Assembly: GCA_038501785.1 (NCBI GenBank)
Contig: JBAMJR010000040.1
Location: 5,064,001-5,128,000, forward strand
Length of the DNA stretch: 64,000 nucleotides
Reading direction: 5' to 3'
Source of the DNA: Myoxocephalus aenaeus
Lineage: Eukaryota > Chordata > Actinopteri > Perciformes > Cottidae
Positions 35,806-46,099 of this stretch are shown one piece after another. Position 1 is the stretch's first letter, and every line of letters begins with the position of its first letter. Below the pieces are notes generated by a model. That model saw only the letters and a program-made list of their open reading frames with translations. It had not been told where the DNA came from and did no database searches. The position numbers and the translations under genes were made by a program.

Positions 35806-36605
35806 TGCCGTGTTCACACCGGACGCGACAGAATTTTGTCGCGCGACCAGATTCCATGTTAAGTCAACGTACAGACGCGACGGTGCGACATTTCTGCTGG
35901 GCGACGCGACTGACGCGTTTGAAGCGGCGCGAACAGACCGTTGGACGTGGGGCGAACTGAGCGAAGGACGCGGGGCAAAGTCGCGGCAGTTGAAATAGCC
36001 CAACTCCAGCGACAAAAACGCGTGACACAAAGTTGCGGCAGCCAATCAGCGTTGAGAATCAGCGTTGAGAAGCTCCGCCGGTTTGAATGAAACTGCTGCT
36101 GCTCCGCCAGAACCAGCGCTGGCAGCGGCCGTCATTCAGACACTGTTGTGGGACTACGGATAATATTATGAACCCAGACACCTTGGAGTTTGATGTTCCG
36201 ACGTATGTGGAGTTTACACAACAAGTATCCATGGTGGATGAAGGAAACGGTATCCGTTTTACGGAGATAAGACCGGCGCAGTTCCTGGAGGAGTCGGTGA
36301 AATTCACCGAGCTGTGTGCGGCTACGGATAATATTATGAACCCAAACACGAGGGCGTTTCATGTTCCGACATGTTTGGGACTTCCACAACAAGTATAAAG
36401 CAAAACTAGTGGTTATTTATTCCATAATCGATACCGGAAAAGACAGCTCTTTTTCCACGGAGAGACCCGACGGCGATAAGCCACGCCCCCTTTGTCGCGG
36501 GTTTTTGTGGCGTTTGGTGTGAACACCCTCGTTTCACTCGCGCGACCAAACTGAAGCGGTAAGCGCGACGCGACAAATTCTGTCGCGTCCGGTGTGAACA
36601 CAGCA
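35806..36605. mobile_element. PIF/Harbinger-like element nested in Tc1, 3-bp TAA TSD
   Basis: Ends are TGCCGTGTTCACACCGGACG on the left and the reverse complement of TGCTGTGTTCACACCGGACG on the right, extending into GACAGAATTTGTCGCG-type sequence on both sides. TAA at 35803-35805 is repeated at 36606-36608. A 3-bp TWA duplication is typical of PIF/Harbinger. Removing the 800 bp leaves a continuous Tc1 repeat (ACTGACAACTAA joined to GGAAAATCCCAAA), which proves the insertion order. A 103-codon plus-strand frame (36087-36398) contains two copies of a unit around DNIMNP. Confidence 0.88.
36148..36403 (+). repeat. internal direct duplication in the Harbinger-like element
   Basis: Two units of about 80 bp, at about 36153-36232 and 36325-36403, share ACGGATAATATTATGAACCC, then GTTTGATGTTCCGAC or GTTTCATGTTCCGAC, and CACAACAAGTAT. 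In translation both give TDNIMNP and a later PT...QQV. The spacing is about 173 bp. Probably an old partial duplication within a captured or transposon-derived exon. Confidence 0.8.
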
Positions 36606-38302
36606 TAAGGAAAATCCCAAATTCAGTATCTCAGAAAATTTGAATATTACTTAAGACCAATACAAAGAAAGGATTTTTTGAAATCTTGGCCAACTGAAAA
36701 GTATGAACATGAAACGTATGAGCATGTACAGCACTCAATACTTAGTTGGGGCTCCTTTTGCCTGAATTACTGCAGCAATGCGGCGTGGCATGGAGTCGAT
36801 CAGTCTGTGGCACTGCTCGGGTGTTATGAGAGCCCAGGTTGCTCTGATAGTGGCCTTCAGCTCTTCTACATTGTTGGTTCTGGCATTTCGCATCATCCTC
36901 TTCACAATACATCCATAGATTTTCTATGGGGTTAAGGTCAGGCGAGTTTGCTGGCCAATTAAGAACAGGGATACAATGGTCCTTAAACCAGGTACTGGTT
37001 GCTTTGGCACTGTGTGCAGGTGCCAAGTCCTGTTGGAAAATGAAATCTGCATCTCCATAAAGTTGGTTAGCAGCAGGAAGCATGAAGTGCTCTAAAACTT
37101 CCTGGTATACGGCTGCGTTGACCTTGGACCTCAGAACACACAGCGGACCAACACCAGCAGATGACATGGCACCCCAAACCATCACTGACTGTGGAAACTT
37201 TACACTACTGGACCTCAAGCAACGTGGATTGTGTGTCTCTCCTCTCTTCCTCCAGACTCTGGGACCCTGCCAACCATAGAGGGTTACTCATGAAGAGCTC
37301 ATGAAGAGGTTGGTCCTCTTTAAAAAACTGGTCAATTCTGACCTCAGGGAATAAATACGCTGCAGCTGGAGCCGCGACTGAGCAGCGCACCTCAGGGTGT
37401 GAGAGCAGGTCCCGTGTTCAGCTTCAACATCAGGCATCTTTTCCGGGCACATTATTCCGGCTCTGTGTTATGAAGTCTCGTCTCAGAGGTTTCCGTGTCG
37501 CGCTGTGAGCTGAGCGACCTCGTAGCTGCTCGTGTGGCATTTTATTGTGTTTTGTTTGGACCGCAAAAATACGATTGTTGAGCTAACAGGCTAGCTGCCA
37601 TTTGCTTGACTTTCACTTCATTATATTTCTAGAACTTGCCGCGGGCCAATTAATCATGGAAAATCTTTAATTTCTTATAAGGTTTAGCTCTAAATGCATG
37701 TCTCTTGGGTTTACAATATTGTAGGTCGGCCCAGTTTTGGCCAAGAGTGAAATATATAGACACCTATTGAATTTACTTACACACATGCACGTTCCCCAAT
37801 TAATGGATTGAAATGTAATGACTTTGATCCTCTGACTGTTAATCAAATCAAAATTTGGTCTTAATATTCAGTTTTTCCAATGCTCTCCTTCTTAACTATC
37901 TTCAAGATGAAATTAATTCCTGTCAGCTTCCCACTGTTTGCATATCATGGGGAGCAATGTAACCCTTACCTGATATTATTAGCATTAACTGTGTTATTGT
38001 GAGCAGGTTGGCATAACAACCACTGTTATTTCACTTCAGTACATTTGCAAAAGAGCTCAACTCTTTCTCAACTGAATGATGAAATTACATCGTTATAATA
38101 CACTATTAAAATAATAATGGAGATCTTGTTGTTGTTGTGACAATTATGTTCAAATGCCAAGAAGCTGACAAATGATACAATGTATTAACATAATGTTTTA
38201 TAAAATCTCTAAAATAAGTTGTCGTGCTATATAGCAAGTCTTCTCCACATATCCTCAAGGAATCACACACTTACGTACTTGTGCTGTGTGCACCTTTTGC
38301 AG

Positions 38303-38477
38303 GTAAGCCTATTTGAGTGGACGGATATGAACACTACATCCACGGCGTATGTTTGCTTTGCTGACATGTCCTTCTCAGTTGTTACTTTACACCCAGCAGA
38401 GGAAGCCGGGAAAAGCTTGTATCTCAGTGATTTTAACAGTTCAGACTGCAGCCTTGACAGTAATTGTATAGCCCGTG
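38303..38477 (+). CDS. tentative exon, extracellular part of an unknown membrane protein
   Basis: A pyrimidine-rich CACCTTTTGCAG acceptor precedes 38303 and a strong donor CCCGTG|GTAAGG follows 38477. The frame reads VSLFEWTDMNTTSTAYVC, ADMSFSVVTLHP and LYLSDFNSSDCSLDSNC, with two N-glycosylation sequons (NTT, NSS) and three Cys, as in a secreted or extracellular segment. The exon ends in phase 1, which fits the next tentative exon at 43652. An alternative donor (CGAAG|GTAAAA) gives an exon to 38532 in phase 2 and another frame for the next exon. No family is recognised. No signal-peptide exon was found upstream. The intron between the two exons is filled with transposons. Confidence 0.3.
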
Positions 38478-38658
38478 GTAAGGACGCAAGACTCGGCTGC
38501 TACCTTGAGATGGAAATGTCTTCCCTGCGAAGGTAAAATGTCAGCAATTCATCAGCATTTTTTTTTTAAATCATAAAACTAGTGAATTTTTAAAGGGACT
38601 GAATAATATGATGTACACTACCTTATTGTGTTTTCCAGTTGCTTATTTCTCTATAGGG

Positions 38659-39026
38659 TAGGGTGACCAGACGTCCTCTTTTTCCCGGACATGTCCTCTT
38701 TTCGAGACCTAAAAAAAGCGTCCGGCAGGGATTCCAAAAACGTCCGGGATTTTGCTACGTTCGGGAAAATAGTTATTACCCCCTTACAAGTTTTGGAAAT
38801 GGTATCTCCCTCACGTTCCACCTTTTTGCGCAAGCTCTGACTGTAGAGAGAACTGTCATTGGTCGACCGATCTCAACGTAAATGTAAGTTCACGGCATGC
38901 TACACACTACTGCTACCCCCTGCGCGACAAAGTGTCCTCCTCCTCCTCCTCTCTCTCTCTGTCCTCCTCCATCCCCCCCCCCCACGGAACGTAGTGTCCT
39001 CTTTTTCACAAACTCTGGTCACCCTG
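38659..39026. mobile_element. hAT-type MITE (368 bp) with perfect 8-bp TSD
   Basis: The left end TAGGGTGACCAGACGTCCTC and right end ...CTCTGGTCACCCTG are inverted repeats in their first 10 bp or so, and both ends carry GTCCTCTTTTTC sub-terminally. CTATAGGG at 38651-38658 is exactly repeated at 39027-39034. The 8-bp duplication indicates hAT. No coding capacity. Confidence 0.88.
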
Positions 39027-39439
39027 CTATAGGGCCAACAGCAGGCCAACGTTTTAATTTAATCAGTGAACAATAAATTCTTTTGACTTTGGTGGTTCCC
39101 TGACTTTTGAACTGACATGACCAGGAGGTGCTTACCATCAGACACTTTTGGTTCAGAGCGAGATGTCTCTCCAGCTTTGGGATGGATTGTCACACAATTT
39201 GATACAGACAGGTTTCTTTCAGGATAAATCCCACTTAAATACTTTTCCTCCAGCGTCGACATGAGTTTGACATTTTTGGGTTTGTGCGCAATACCTTGAT
39301 CATCATTGGATGGATTGCTGTGAAATTCCAGGTCCCTAGAATGAATCAGAATAACGTTATAAATACATTAACCGTGGGTGTCTCCATGGGCATCTGCTAT
39401 TTCGTTTCATGTAGGTGCAGCAGTGCATTGTGTTAATGC

Positions 39440-40092
39440 CAGTGGCGGGCCATGGATTTTCTAACTGGGCCTGCAGTGGATCAGCTGTTCGTGCCACAGC
39501 GCACCCTGCGAAGCGAACAGCGCATGCTAGTTAGCTCGCGAGCTAACAGCGAGCCAGCGCAGACCTGCTTTCCATTGCGCCTCGGGTGGCCAGGCAGGGT
39601 GAGATGCGCCGCGGGGCGGGGAGGACAGCAGGTCCACAGGGAAAGTCTACGGATGATGTTGCTGCTTCTTCTGCAGTTTAATTGCGGATCACAACCAACT
39701 TGACTAGGTGCATGGCGCCACCTGCTGTACCGGAGTGTTAGAGCGCAATCTACATGGCTGTCACCATGTAGATTAACCGGCTTCTCTACCATAGAGAGAA
39801 ACATAGGTGATGCGCTGGTGCCAAGCTGCACACCACCAGCTTGCTGGCCAGGAGCAGACCGACAGGAAGGAGGAACATACAAGACATGAGCTGTGTAATG
39901 AGGAAATAAGCTAATGGGGAAAAATAATAATAATATTTGTAAAAAACTATTACATTATAAAATAGATATAACTTTTAATTATATAAAAAAAAGGAAATTG
40001 AAATAATTTTTTTTATTATAAAATAGCTATAACTTTGTGATTCTGTTTAGGCCAGCAGAGAAGGCTTAGCAGGCCCTGACGGCCCGCCACTG
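39440..40092. mobile_element. hAT non-autonomous element (653 bp), CAGTGGCGGGCC family
   Basis: Ends CAGTGGCGGGCC and GGCCCGCCACTG are perfect 12-bp inverted repeats. GTTAATGC (39432-39439) and GTTAATGG (40093-40100) form an 8-bp duplication with one mismatch. An 11-bp-arm hairpin (39747-39774, AATCTACATGG and its complement) lies inside. The right sub-terminal sequence (GGCCAGCAGAGAAGGCTTAGC) is shared, in reverse, with copies at 40139 and 63681, so this is one family with three members in the window. Confidence 0.92.
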
Positions 40093-40138
40093 GTTAATGG
40101 ACTGAATATAAATGGAGGGTGTGGTGATTAATTAATCT

Positions 40139-40241
40139 CAGTGGTGGGCCGTAAAGGCCTGCTAAGCCTTCTCTGCTGGCCTAAACAGAATCACGAAGTT
40201 ATAGCTATTTTCTAATTTAATTGTTTTTCACAAATACACTA
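40139..40241. mobile_element. partial copy of the CAGTGG(C/T)GGGCC hAT family, cut by a second insertion
   Basis: Starts CAGTGGTGGGCC and continues with GCCTTCTCTGCTGGCCTAAA and CACAAATACACTA, matching the left portion of the complete 162-bp copy at 63681. It breaks off exactly at CACTA, where a Harbinger-type end begins. It lies 46 bp from the end of the 653-bp family member. Confidence 0.85.
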
Positions 40242-40640
40242 TGGCTGGGTTGCACCAACATGGATTAAATTAATCCTGGTTTAGAGTTAATCTAGGGTTA
40301 GTAAATCTAGGTTTAAACTGGTTTATAATTAATCAGAGATGTGTTGCACATCTTAATTTTAACCCTGGATTAGTTAAACTAGTTTAAACAACAACAGAAC
40401 AAGTTAAAACAGGATTAGTTTATGTTGCCATGGAAACATTCCGTTACTGATATCGTTAGTTACCGTTTATAGTTACCACTACAGCAGCTATAGCTAATAA
40501 ACTCTGTCACTCTAGATAGCTATTATGGCACGTCAAAGAGGGTCAAACTTTTCAACATTTGAAAAGATGTTGCTGACCGAGCTACTAGGAGCTGGAGAAG
40601 TGGAGGCACAGCAACATTCCTCTCACTTCCATGCGTGATT
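40242..40640 (+). mobile_element. left end of a PIF/Harbinger element with start of its Myb-like ORF
   Basis: The end GGCTGGGTTGCACCAAC begins right at the break in the hAT copy. At 40525 an ATG opens MARQRGSNFSTFEKMLLTEL, resembling the start of the Myb/SANT-like DNA-binding protein encoded beside the Harbinger transposase (N-F(T/S)-FEK-LL-EL type). The frame stops at 40638 after 37 codons, so it is truncated. The right end and the transposase were not found. Confidence 0.5.
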
Positions 40641-40768
40641 GTGGTCCAACTTTCCCATTGAGGTAGTTATATGACAGACTCCTTTGTGAATCTATACCGC
40701 TGTGAAAACTCGCTGTTGTCATAAAATTCAATCTCTAATTTTCCTGCGAGGAACTCTTTCCTCTAACC

Positions 40769-41210
40769 CAGCGGTTCCCAAACTTTTTAGGCCACGCACC
40801 CCCTTCTACATCCCGACCGGGTTCACGCACCCCCAATCCCCCACACCTAAAAAAAACCCCGCAACAGAGCCTATTTATAGCCGCATAAAATCGGACCAAT
40901 GCGAGAACTGTTTGCTCGCGCGTGGCGTTTGTTACAAGATTTAGTCCGCTGTATAAATTTCAGTTACACAAGGCGTCACTTTTAAAGAGCAATAAGGATG
41001 GCGACGACACACGCACAGGCTCAGAGGCAGATTGCATTTCACATTTATTTACTTAAACACAGTAAGCCACGTAAAGAACAAAGAGTTGCACATGCATAGG
41101 CTCAGAAACAGATATAAATAAAAAAGGAGGAGTCCATATGAGGATTTTCACATGCAGCGCAGGTGGCTCAGCCTGCAGCAAGAGAGATAGAGGGGGGGGG
41201 GAGTGAACAC
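40769..41210. mobile_element. hAT-like terminal segment, CAGCGGTTCCCAAAC family
   Basis: Begins CAGCGGTTCCCAAACTTTTT. Most of its 440 bp is repeated in inverted orientation at 49440-49854, including the stretch through CATGCATAGGCTCAGAAACAG and AGGAGGAGTCCATATGAGG. No TSD was established and the distal end was not matched, so this is one end of a larger element or a truncated copy. Immediately downstream (41235-41325) is a separate hAT-like end with ATATTCGAATATATTCG and GACAGCCCTA. Confidence 0.75.
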
Positions 41211-41329
41211 CTAAACTGAAGAATTTTGTATTTACACATATATTCGAATATATTCGAATATATGTGTTTTTTTTAAAAGGAATATTCAAACGTAATTTTT
41301 TAGCAATTTTGACAGCCCTACTGTCAAAA

Positions 41330-41480
41330 ACCCCTGCTCCCTACCCTTCACCTGCTAACCCCTGCTCCCTACCCTTCGTTTGTTTTGTTTTCCAGTGTCT
41401 TTCTATTTTTTGTTTTGTTCTGTTTGTCCTATGTAAAGCGTCTTTGAGCATTTTGAAAAAGTATTATTATTATATAAATT
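41330..41480 (+). repeat. LINE/SINE 3' tail fragment
   Basis: CCTGCTCCCTACCCTTC occurs twice (about 41332 and 41361), followed by TATGTAAAGCGTCTTTGAGC and a TTATTATTAT run. The TGTAAAGCG-CTTTGAG pattern is typical of the 3' end of fish L2-type LINEs and their SINEs. Confidence 0.5.
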
Positions 41481-41963
41481 AATAATTTAGTAAATACCTG
41501 CCGTTGCTCTGGACTATCAAACGGCCAAATAACACAGAAGTAGTCAGAACAGCCTTTTAAAAGACGCTCTACAATCAAATGATTGTCGAGCTGTAATGAG
41601 GCTGTTATTAAAACTGACACTATTAATAGTCAGCAAGAAAGCTGCTGCTTGACATGCTGCAAAAACAAGTCCAATCACCAAAATACTATTATCCACAGAG
41701 AGAAAAGACTGCTGATCGCGAGGATGTCATTTTTATGTTTGTGGAGTTACAAATGTAACAACTGTGTTTGCCCCTAGATTTGCTGCTCCAGGCCTAGACT
41801 GCTGGGGACATCTTAGGATACACTGAGCTCCTCTCTCCTCTTCTCTCTCTCCTTTTATGAATTCCTGTCCCATCAATGCACATCACTAACGCTGCTTCTT
41901 CTTTGAGCTTTCTCGCCTCACAGGTTTCCGTGGGTCGTGGCTATATCTGTACTCTGGTCCTGG

Positions 41964-41998
41964 CTTGACCCTTTGAACGTGGCGTTCAAAGGGTCAAG
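41964..41998. repeat. perfect 16-bp-arm hairpin
   Basis: CTTGACCCTTTGAACG, a 3-nt spacer TGG, then the exact reverse complement. It lies directly at the 5' boundary of an L2-like LINE fragment, as if formed by a fold-back during truncated integration. Confidence 0.9.
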
Positions 41999-42304
41999 CA
42001 CATCACAAAAAACGCCTTCTTTCATCTTAAACATCGCCTGTCTACGCCCCTCCCTCTCCTCTTCGGCCGCTGAAACACTCATCCTCGTCTTCATCACCTC
42101 TCGACTGGACCACTGCATCAGCATCCTGTACGGCACATTCACCAAACTACACATCCAATCTCCTCTCCCACTCCAGCACCAGAGATCACATGACCCCAGT
42201 CCTCCACTGGCTCCCCATACAGCACAGAATCCAGTTCAAGATTCTCGCCCTTCACAACCCTAAACGCCTCCATACCTCTCTGACCTCCTGCACCGACACA
42301 TTCT

Positions 42305-42336
<32 letters not shown>

Positions 42337-42600
42337 CCAAGCATCGGACCTGGAGGGGGCGGGGCCTTTTCCATTGCTGACCCTCCCTCTGGAACTCTCT
42401 CCCCATCACCTCAGACATTCTCATCACTCGCCACATTCAAAACAGCACTTAAAACTAATTTATTGAAATCTGCTTTTAACCTGTGATGTTACTTGACTAT
42501 GTTTTTGTTTAGTTTCTTACTGTTATGTCATCTCTGTCTTGCTGTTGTTTGGTTTTACCATGTAAAGTGCCTTGAGTATCTTGTAAAATAAATTGAGAAT
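41999..42600 (+). mobile_element. L2-like LINE 3' fragment
   Basis: Plus-strand frames show the end of the reverse-transcriptase C-terminal region: TSRLDHCISILYG (about 42105) and PVLHWLPIQHRIQFKILAL (about 42190-42250), which are typical of L2/CR1-group elements, then TFKTALKTNLLKSAFNL before a stop at 42486. The 3' UTR has TGTAAAGTGCCTTGAG and an AATAAA at 42587. Frames change more than once and a C/CA run (42305-42333) interrupts it. 5'-truncated and dead. Confidence 0.85.
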
Positions 42601-43059
42601 ACAATGTCCGAACTTTGAGTTTCCCTTGTTTCTTTTATTAAGTTCCATCTTCCTTGAGAACACATATGAAGTTATAGTGTTAATCTCAGTTAAAGATCAG
42701 TTCAGTGACACTTGGTAACAATTGCAATCAACTCTAACTTTGAATATTAAGAAATAGGTTTGTGGTTTTAAATCATGAGTCTGATAACATTTTTCACTCA
42801 TCCATTTATATTTAGCTAAAGTTTACTATTAATATGTTTACATTTGTTTCAATAAAGTCTGAAGTCTTTTTATTTGACCTGTGACTCGTCACGGTGCATT
42901 TATGAGGTTTTGTGGTCGTCAACTCAAAGAGTGATATTCCCTTTTCAGACTTACATTCGACGAGATATATCTGATATATATATCTTTTTTAATTTTCACG
43001 CATATAGACAAACAATAACCTCAATAACACATCTTACGACTGGTAATGTTGGCGTATAT

Positions 43060-43180
43060 ATAATGTACCTCAATAACCTCAATAACACATCTTCTATTGT
43101 TTGTCTTTACCATGCAAAGTCCCTTGAGTACCTTTTAAAGCGCTATACAAATAACATATTATTATTATTATTATTAATAT
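43060..43180 (+). repeat. LINE/SINE 3' tail fragment with TTA repeat
   Basis: CCATGCAAAGTCCCTTGAG, AAAGCGCTATACAAAT and a (TTA)n tail form the usual 3' end of fish L2-derived repeats. A duplicate of AACCTCAATAACACATCTT lies at about 43017 and 43074. Confidence 0.6.
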
Positions 43181-43651
43181 TGGCTTATATACATTGCAAC
43201 GTCTTACAGCGGTAGCAGCACACCATCAAGATTTCTTGCAGCATTTTCTGGTTAACATTATTATTACAATTGTTTATGAATGTTTTTGCACAAGAAAGTC
43301 CTTCAGGATGAATAAACCTTCGTGACAGTTAAACACAAATCATCTCCACCAGTGATTGGCAGCATTTTCTGAAGTGCAAAGTGACAGAACGGTGTTGCTG
43401 CTTATCTTTTTTAAATTCATATTAAAGGATATGACTGATTGAGACAGGGGAAGTTTATCTTCAGTGCTGCTTTCACGCTCCTCCTTCAAGAGTCTTGCAA
43501 GTATAATTATGATTATCATCACATAAGAATCAGTCCTTGTCATATTCTAAAACTTGAGCGGAGTCAGAATGAAATACAGAGCAGGTGCAGTATGCGTTGG
43601 AACAAACTTTCTTCATTCATTCATCAACGTGTGTCTGTTTCACAATTACAG

Positions 43652-43953
43652 GGCTGGATTTAAAGCGTGCGCTTGCATTCGCAGGAATTCTGGCAGTGGC
43701 GTGCGCCTGGATGGGGATTCTGATTGGAAGCTTGGATGCAAGGCGTGCGCCGCAGAAACATGCGGCCGGTGTTTCATGCCAACTGAAGAAGCTGACGGCC
43801 CTCGCCATAAGTCTGGTTCAAAGAAGCCTGACGGCTTTTGTAAGTAACATCATATCTTTGTGTCTCCACGGTGATTCTGAAGATGCTGCGTGTACATCAC
43901 AGTCTTCATCGTCTAGTGTTGTTCTTGACCGCTCTATGAACATATCATCATAA
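43652..43953 (+). CDS. tentative exon, transmembrane segment and cytoplasmic tail of an unknown protein
   Basis: CACAATTACAG precedes 43652. Joined in phase 1 to the tentative exon at 38303, the frame reads GLDLKRALAFAG then ILAVACAWMGILIGSL, a 22-residue hydrophobic stretch that would span a membrane, followed by a basic DARRAPQK and a tail to a stop at 43951-43953. Leu codons are mostly CTG, as in vertebrate genes. A strong internal donor (CTTTT|GTAAGT at 43840) offers another path to an exon at 45406. In the alternative phase the same bases read as a Cys-rich sequence (KACACIRR, CKACAAETCGRC) that can join 45406-45479, ending IPGYEALYK. Both models are phase-consistent, so splice choice is unresolved. 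No family recognised; it may not be a gene. Confidence 0.3.
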
Positions 43954-45405
43954 CTTAAACCCCAGAAATACTTGTTCCCTGTATGTATTTTGTTTCAGAG
44001 TTCAGTTTAATAATGTCAACAGTTCATTGTTACGCAACGGTGGCATGGAAATATCATTTTGATTTCAAAAAGTTAAGATTGTATTTGTTTACACAAGGAA
44101 CCGTGTAGAATATTATGACTTTTTGATTGTATGTGATGGGGACATGTATACTGTTGTTTACTGGGCAATTTTGTTTTAAGACATTCAGGCATTTTTTGTT
44201 GCATTTTGAGTGTTTAGAAACAGGGACGTTTCTTTCAGGAGGAGGGGAGATATGTAAGCTATTATATTACGACAAATGGTCGACTAATGTGGTAAAGTTG
44301 AACTGTTAGCTGGCTCCACGCTGTCCGAACAAGGACACCTCTTTGACAGCGGACCGCTTTGACAAGTGTCCTTAACGCTAATACCGTTGAGTGACTGTCC
44401 ATAATGGAAATAATGCTGGAACACCCGAAAGGGAAATGCAGCCATATCGGACATAATGAATTACACCTGTGCTTACCCTGCTACGACACGCCAACGTTTC
44501 TCGTGCACAACGTCTGACACAAGAGCAAGGCAATCATATCTATTCTACATAGCTGTCAATGTCGTTCACAAAAAAATAAACAAGTACATGAGATTTTATT
44601 TAATTCTTGCAGAGATTAAATACTAATACTAATGTGTGCGTTTGCGTGTGCGCGTGCGTTATTCTCACGGCAGCCTCTTTTGGTGTTTTTTTTTTACTCA
44701 TGACTTTTGGTTGCGCCTGTCTACAGGCGACGAGCGGCGGTGGAGGTTGGCCCATGAGCATGTGAGGAGGCACCTGCTTCCCTCCCACGGACCATGCGAG
44801 TATCCGTAGGGCGGGCCCGGCAGCGATCATTTTTACATAATCGTTGGGATTCCGCTATCAAGGGAATTTAAAGCCAGCGGTAAACAAATGTACAAAGTAA
44901 ATTAGGTGCAATTTACATCAGCTTCAGGTTGAGGTAAATACAAGTGGTTATGTCGAAATGTTAGAATTTGTTTTTTAAATACAAGTCGATTAATATTTCC
45001 ACTTATCCTCTCCTTATATGTAGGTGTCAGTAGGTGCCATGAGCTGCCAGTGGCAATTTTATTTTTGCAAACATTATTGAATGTGTATAAAACTGTTGAA
45101 CTATTTTTCTGGGTCAGACCTAACCATTTGTGGCAAATGAGCTCTGTCCATTAAATGTAATTATTCCAAGTATCTGTTTAATATATGCTTTAAGACATTT
45201 AAGTATTTCACATCGCATTTGTTTTCTCTAAAGGAGATTGAAAAGGTTAATTTCTATAATAATTCTATGTGCTGTTCGATTGCTGTCCTGACACCTAACT
45301 GACGCCTGCCACAGACTTGCCAGTGTCAGTAATTGCATGTGAAAAAGTGAGAAAAATGTGTTTAGATTTACTGTTAATATTAATATATGTGTGTCTTTTC
45401 TACAG

Positions 45406-45479
45406 CAACGAGTGCGCCCATCACGCCCACTCCCTCGAGCAACACTGAGATTCCTGGTTACGAAGCTCTCTACAAATGA
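45406..45479 (+). CDS. tentative alternative terminal exon
   Basis: TTTCTACAG precedes 45406. With the donor at 43840 and the Cys-rich phase, the frame continues TSAPITPTPSSNTEI and stops at TGA 45477-45479. In the other phase it stays open to about 45520. An AATAAA lies at 45612-45617, about 135 bp downstream, as expected for a terminal exon. Another possible acceptor (CTACAG at 44721-44726) offers a competing exon. Evidence is splice-site and polyadenylation context only. Confidence 0.25.
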
Positions 45480-46099
45480 TGCTGAGACCGGACTTACCAC
45501 CACATTTTCACTGCAGTTTTAATGTTAGCTAATACATTGTACATGCCATCATTGATGCTGCAGTAAAATTAGTGATTTATTGTAGGGCTAAATGTAACGT
45601 ACATTTCTTTTAATAAAAATATAAACAATGTTTGTGTTCGTGATGTATTGTTTGATTGGCATTTCTGAACATTTCCTTTAGCAATTAATGTTAATGGTGT
45701 CTGTGAACTGCATAGTCAATAATATGAAAGCTTAATTCCAAGGTAAATTAACTAAATGAACATATAACCTTTCCTCCCGAACGACATAGAATTATTTCTA
45801 CTACACCTGGAAAACAGGTCCCGAAGATCCAACCTCCGCATGGTGAACGTACCAGAGGGCAGCGAAACTGGCAGGGAACCGGACCGGTACCAGAACGAGG
45901 CTCCAACAAGTCCAGGTCTTTTATTGTGTGCTTTCACAACTACTCTGATAAGGACAAAATATTAAGATGGGCCATGAAACACGAATTAAAGTTCCGCAAT
46001 GTGACAATGTTACTCCTTTACTACACCCACTTCTGAGCAAACAATGCATATTGGTTCATCAAGTACTGTCATATACTGCTCTTTCTTACAATATATAAC

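Larger units (their letters stand above)
35642..37264 (-). mobile_element. truncated Tc1/mariner element with transposase remnant
   Basis: The left end (TACAGGTGCTGGTC, then AGTTGATTTATTTC and AAAAGTGAAACTTG) is the inverted terminal repeat of a well-known teleost Tc1 family. The transposase is on the minus strand (37264 down to about 36740) and includes SVMVWGAMSS, IFQQDLAPAH with the second catalytic Asp, and NSPDLNPIENLW, the Tc1 DDE hallmark. Right after ENLW the frame shifts (MYCEEDDAKC). The element stops abruptly at about 37264, so the N-terminal helix-turn-helix DNA-binding region, first catalytic Asp and right repeat are missing. A Harbinger-like element (35806-36605) is inserted in its left terminal region. 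Inactive. Confidence 0.93.

Noticed and set aside
44727..44805. Possible alternative exon after CTACAG at 44721-44726
   Set aside because: It can be joined in phase with neighbours but gives no recognisable protein; too weak to list beside the already tentative exons.
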